From Voacanga thouarsii (Eukaryota > Streptophyta > Magnoliopsida > Gentianales > Apocynaceae): a stretch of DNA of 64,000 nucleotides. Position numbers and translations under genes: made by a program. Positions 59,530 to 64,000 of this stretch are shown one piece after another (the stretch's first letter is position 1; every line of letters begins with the position of its first letter). The notes below the pieces were generated by a model. That model saw nothing but the letters and a program-made list of their open reading frames with translations, was not told where the DNA came from and ran no database searches. The stretch lies in NCBI GenBank assembly GCA_026120185.1, contig JANUWF010002273.1:45001-109000 (forward strand), read 5' to 3'.

Positions 59530-61569
59530 ACTTTAAAACTTGGACAGTATCTAGAGATAATGATGCCGATATGCATCAATCACCCTAGTTCCTGCACTAA
59601 ATGTAGCCTCAGAAGCTACAGTGGTGATATGAATGGCTAAGATGTCACAAGCCATCTTTGAAAGTATTTTAAATTTCAAATTATTCACCTTCCACCATTC
59701 TAGTACATCAAACCTTTTTGAAGTTCCATCCACACTTGTACAAATATAACATCCCTCATCCAAATAAATGTCTAGATAAGTTTTTTGATCCTGAACTGTT
59801 TCAATCATTCTCACATAATCAGAAAATTTAGACCACAAAGAACCCCTTCTTTCAGTACTTGCATCTTCACTAGCATTCCTAGATATATGAGTTGCTATAT
59901 CATTCGCACTCTCAAAAGAAACACCAGTAGCAACATATTCACCATAAAGATCATATAATGCTTCTTTTACTTTTAAGATATTTGCACGTGATTCAATTCC
60001 CGAATATATTTGAGGGAAGATAAACTCTAATATTCTAATCTTACACTAAGGATAAAAAACAGCAGCTAAAGCCATTAATAAATTGCAATCACTCCAATAG
60101 TCTTTATCCTTTGAACCATTTTTTGAATGAAATTGTTTTTATTTTGCAAATTTTTATCCAGAACTAATTTTATCAAATAAACATCATTAAGGAACAAATT
60201 AGATGTAGGATACTCACTACCTGAGATGATATGAGTAGCTGCCCAAAAAGGCTCCAAAATAGAGCATACTTTCTCTACCTTTTCCTAATCTTCAGAGCTT
60301 GGACAACAATCATAATTTAGCGCTCGATCTGCAAACTTAGGAAAGACATCTTTAAACTTGATTGCACAACTTAACATCTCAAAATTTGAATTCCATCCTG
60401 TTCTGCAATCATGAATCAATTTTTTCTAGATAACTGCAATTGTTGTGCAATTTCAGTACATAGAATGAGGCATCCTTCTGTGCGATTCACATACTCAACA
60501 CTTTCTCTTATATTTTTAACTATTTCATGGATCTCACCAAGTCCATCCTAAACATAAGATTTAAGATGTGTGCGGTGCATCGTACATGCAACAATTCTCC
60601 CCCATAAAGCAAATTCTTACTCCTTGAGAAATTATCTTTCAAAATTCTTATTGCAACATCATTATTGGAGGCATTGTCAACTGAGATGTTATAAATTTTA
60701 GTTTCAATTCCCCATTCCTTCAAACATTTGAAGATACAATCTGCAATCTCAATGCCACGTCGGGGGGGGGAGGAATATGAACAAAATTCAATACTCTTTT
60801 TTGCAATTTCCAGCTAGAGTCAATCCAGTTTCCTGTGATAACCATATATTCAATCTTTTATTTCTTTGATTTCCACAAATCCATTGTTAAGCTTATTTTT
60901 CTCACATCCTTAAGCAAAAATTTCAGCCTTTTCTTCTCCAAATCATACACCTTCACACAATCATTCTTAGCAGTGGTACGTGTGATTCTTTGCCATTCTA
61001 GTATTCCACGTCTTAGCATCATATTAAAACCTTCTTTCTCTAATATACTAAATGGATGTTCATGCATCAATATCCAGTGTGCTGCAGCTTCCCTCATTTT
61101 TGCCATATCAAACTTTCCATCATGCAAAGCAGAATGAGAAAAATTACGTGTACCTGTAGGAGGAAAATTAATTTGTGTCTGACTTTTCTCTTGAGCTTTC
61201 TTCTTCAATGCTATTTTTCTTTGGAGACATGTCTTTGTGTGTCTAATTATCCCAGTTGTTGTTCCAGATTCATGAAATTTCAAAAGTCTTTTGCAATAAT
61301 TACATTGGACTTTTTTTAACACCTTCCACCACTATCTCTGTAAAATCTGACCACACTAATGAAGTTTTCAACCTTTTCTTTCCCTTGAATGCTTGAGAAA
61401 TGTCCTCCAAAATGTCATCATCTTCTTCATCTTGCTCTATATCTTCTCCTGCCTTAAGAACTTCATCTTCTGTTCTTGCCTCAGTATTTATATCATTCAC
61501 AATTTCTGAATTTGTCAATGAATCCATAGGGGTAGATAGTTCAATAGAAGTCTCTGATTGACTAGCCAT
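59530..61569 (-). pseudogene. hAT transposase gene (BED finger to dimerisation domain), broken
   Basis: Starts at ATG 61569 with an acidic N-terminus. A BED-type finger 'CNYCKRLLKF' with 'GIIRHTKTC' lies near 61300-61225, straddling a frame change near 61310. Next come 'MREAAAHWILMHEHPF' (about 61090), 'LTMDLWKS' (about 60880), 'SVDNASNND' (about 60690) and 'HVRCTAHILNL' (about 60570). The C-terminal dimerisation words 'TTVASEATFSAGTRVID' are at about 59620-59570. This is the RICESLEEPER-like plan, and it differs clearly in sequence from the hAT gene at 12204-14344. Frame breaks (near 60860, 60760 and 60420-60000) inactivate it. A G-run at 60763-60771 lies in one break. Confidence 0.8.
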
Positions 61570-62394
61570 ACCTACCCATATTCAAAAATAATAAAAAGTA
61601 AATAACGTCATCAACGGAGAAAAGAATTTCTCACAATGCAAAACTAATAATATTATAAGTTATATGCAATTTTTTTATAAGTATATAAAGAAAATGATGC
61701 AATAAAAGAATTTACCTTCTCCTTTCTCTTGTATTTGAAGAAAATAACTAGATTAGCACAAAAATAATGGAAGAAATCAGTTTGTAGCAAAGTGAAGTTT
61801 GAAACTTTTAGAGGTCCGGTCTGGAAAATGAAAGGATTTGCTTGTACTTTGCATTTGTAAGGTAGAGATGCTAAGTTTCAATATTGACTTGTCTCTTGAG
61901 AGTTGAGAGTCTGAGACGATAGATATTCTCTTCTCTCTTACTAAGTTTTTTTTTTTTTTTTAATTTCCCTATTTGTTGTATTTGAGATTTTGAGAATCTG
62001 AAACAATTTAAATTGCCTAAAAAGATGGGAAAACAATTGAAAAAGAGACTAATATACTAACAACTATCAAACTCTTAATTACTTACCATTTAAAAATATT
62101 ATGTGATCTTAACTCTCACCTACCAACTAACAAGTACTATTTATATTTTTCCCCAGTAAATTTATCTATTGGTTAGCACTAGCAGTGCTGAGTTGGGAGT
62201 TTAACACTTAATTTTTCTTTTTTTTCCTTTTTAATTTCTATCTTATCAATTTAGTTATTATTATCCTAACCGAGATAATAAGTTATTGTCTAAATCATTT
62301 TGTCGGTAACTTTCGGCTATGCTCACAGTTGAAACGGAAGGAATCAATTGTAATACCAATTATCAAAATAAAAAATATAGAGAAAAGAGATTAC

Positions 62395-62544
62395 AATATG
62401 GTCCTGGAAGATTTTGGTGTCCTCGGCGATAGCTTGGTCGGCTTGGTGAACGACGGTGTCGACATAGTTCTTGACCTTGCGGGTGAGATTGTTCTTGTTC
62501 CCAACCTCCACCGTTTTGTTTATGGCTGATCCAAACTCCAACAT
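62395..62544 (-). CDS. Orphan first exon of a conserved-looking host gene (partial)
   Basis: Exon of exactly 50 codons from ATG 62544 to a GTAATC donor at 62394. It encodes 'MLEFGSAINKTVEVGNKNNL' and then a Lys/Asp/Gln-rich stretch 'KNYVDTVVHQADQAIAED'. It reads like the N-terminus of a conserved plant protein that I recall but cannot name with certainty. The 5' side (62545-62860) looks like a genuine leader: pyrimidine-rich, no upstream stops needed, start context GGTAAATGTTG. No second exon is visible in the sequence downstream on this strand. Instead come the hAT gene (61569-59530) and the LTR material, so the gene is either split by insertion into intron 1 or is a truncated relic. Confidence 0.5.
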
Positions 62545-64000
62545 TTACCTCTAACAATTGCTTATTACAACAATTCTCTGAGATTAATTGGTGTTCTTAG
62601 GGCTAATTCTTGCTTCTGAGAACTGACTTTGTAGATTGATTATTCAAATCTTTTTTTTTAATGCTTTGCAAGTGAGAGAAAGGGGGAAAATGGAGGCAAA
62701 TGGAATGGAGAAAATGGACAGAATTAGAATGGGGAGCAAATGAGCGATGCACTGTGGTGCATAACCCGTTGTCGTGTGACTGGGAAATGTTGAGTGGATA
62801 TGGATAGAAGTTGAAGAAATGAGCCGACTCATCCAAAACCCACAAAATATTAGCAACAATATGTTAGAAGTTGTAGATGATTGACATTTATAATATCAAA
62901 CTCATAAGTCATATATAGTATACATGCACCATCCTTTACTATTTTTTATATATGACCATTTTTTAATTATGCTGTCAATGAGAATGAATTTTGACTATTT
63001 TTTTTGTTAATGAATAATATTTTACTAAGTAAATAATTACTTTAGCTTAGTTTTAAACTAATTTAGTAAGGTAATTTTATAAAATATGAAACTTAAACAT
63101 TTTTGCAAATTCAAATATGTTAAAATAGGAAATTCTTTTATCTTGAGAGAAGAGTTTTTTTTTTTTGGGAAGAATTTACATATTTTGATAACATATGAGG
63201 AAGTAGTTGGAATTCCTCCAAATATAAGAAAAAAATTAAAAAGTAGTTGAGAGTTGAGAAACTTTGGGAAGGTAACTGATTTGTTGAAAAGCCTTAAGAA
63301 GAGTAATTTAGAATTTTAGAAATTATATTCATTTGCCATATAACTAATCTTTTTTAGTGGAAAAAAAAGTAAAAAAACATATTATGAATTTAATTATATG
63401 AAGTCAAAATACATCCTCTTGGTATATAAAAACTGAGAAGTTGTGTTTATTAGATTTTTTTTCTTTTAAATTGAACTCTATGTTTTGTGGTTTTAAACTT
63501 TTTTTTTTCATCTATTCATTTAAACACAGGTTACAATTAAGTATTTAATTATTATGCATAATTTAATATTAAATCTTTTTTTTTGTTTGGTTGGAAAAAG
63601 TAATATAAATTAATTTTGATGAAAAAATAATAAACTTACTCTAAACAATTTCATTGATAGAAAAGTTACTAGATAAAAAGAAACACAATTGTTATAATTT
63701 TTTTGGCCAATTATAGGAAATTCAAGGTGGGAATGAAAACAAAGATAAAAAGTAGACCAAATATCTACTAAAATTTCATAATGAATAATGATTGACTTTT
63801 TATATTCTAGAGTTACAATAATGTGATATTAGCAATATAAATTAGCAAGAATATTTCAAGGTACTTTAGTTAAAAAAAAAAAAAAAGAGATTGTAAAATA
63901 CAATCATTTTTATTATCCATTGTATCATTACTTTTTAGTAAAATTATAATAAAATACACATTTATATAGATATAGAATATATTAGTGTAATAAAAATTAT
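62545..64000. other. 5' flank of the orphan exon, then AT-rich intergenic DNA
   Basis: 62545-62860 is the likely leader and proximal promoter of the minus-strand exon. From about 62880 to the window end there is AT-rich DNA with poly(A)/poly(T) runs and nothing recognisable. Confidence 0.4.

Overview
This window is nuclear DNA of a dicot-like flowering plant. It is AT-rich, genes have short exons split by GT-AG introns, and most of the sequence is layered transposable elements. Four host genes can be supported: (1) an IDA-like signal-peptide precursor (20039-20398, minus), (2) a six-exon class I alpha-mannosidase of the MNS3 type (31087-38848, plus), (3) a ten-exon voltage-gated K+ channel of the KAT1/KAT2 type (39325-43299, minus), and (4) one clean first exon of a conserved-looking gene (62395-62544, minus) whose remaining exons are not visible.

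Layout. 1-9088: degenerate Caulimoviridae (endogenous pararetrovirus) DNA in two opposed copies. A short plus-strand tail of the polymerase ORF (1-252) faces a nearly full-length minus-strand copy with movement protein, coat protein, protease, RT, RNase H and a second ORF. 9089-10465: a 1.4 kb AT/CA simple-sequence block that folds on itself as a large imperfect palindrome. 10565-15723: SINE-like unit, one end of a CACTA transposon, a broken hAT transposon and a hAT-like non-autonomous element. 15724-24930: mostly quiet DNA with a Tourist/PIF-type MITE, the IDA-like gene, an RNase H fragment of a LINE and a Stowaway MITE. 24944-30534: a minus-strand Ty1/copia element with both LTRs. 30900-43800: the host gene island; MNS3 and KAT converge tail to tail with 476 bp between stop codons. 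MNS3 introns hold a Stowaway MITE and a Mutator-like element. 43800-51800: intergenic, with a Stowaway MITE and a hAT-like element holding a long GT repeat. 51839-58169: truncated copia pieces (an LTR with polypurine tract, a gag fragment, an LTR with primer-binding site). 58170-61570: a broken hAT transposase gene next to a hAT-like terminus. 62395 onward: the orphan first exon and its 5' region, then AT-rich DNA.

The host genes do not form a pathway. MNS3 trims N-glycans in the early secretory route, KAT carries inward K+ current at the plasma membrane, and the IDA-like peptide is a secreted signal. All virus- and transposon-derived ORFs carry stops or frameshifts. I found no new defence-like or enzymatic system. 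The least ordinary structures are the palindrome beside the pararetrovirus, the opposed viral copies, the element-laden MNS3 introns, and the first exon cut off by a hAT/LTR cluster. Exon boundaries were placed by eye from splice consensus, reading frame and family knowledge; no alignment was run.
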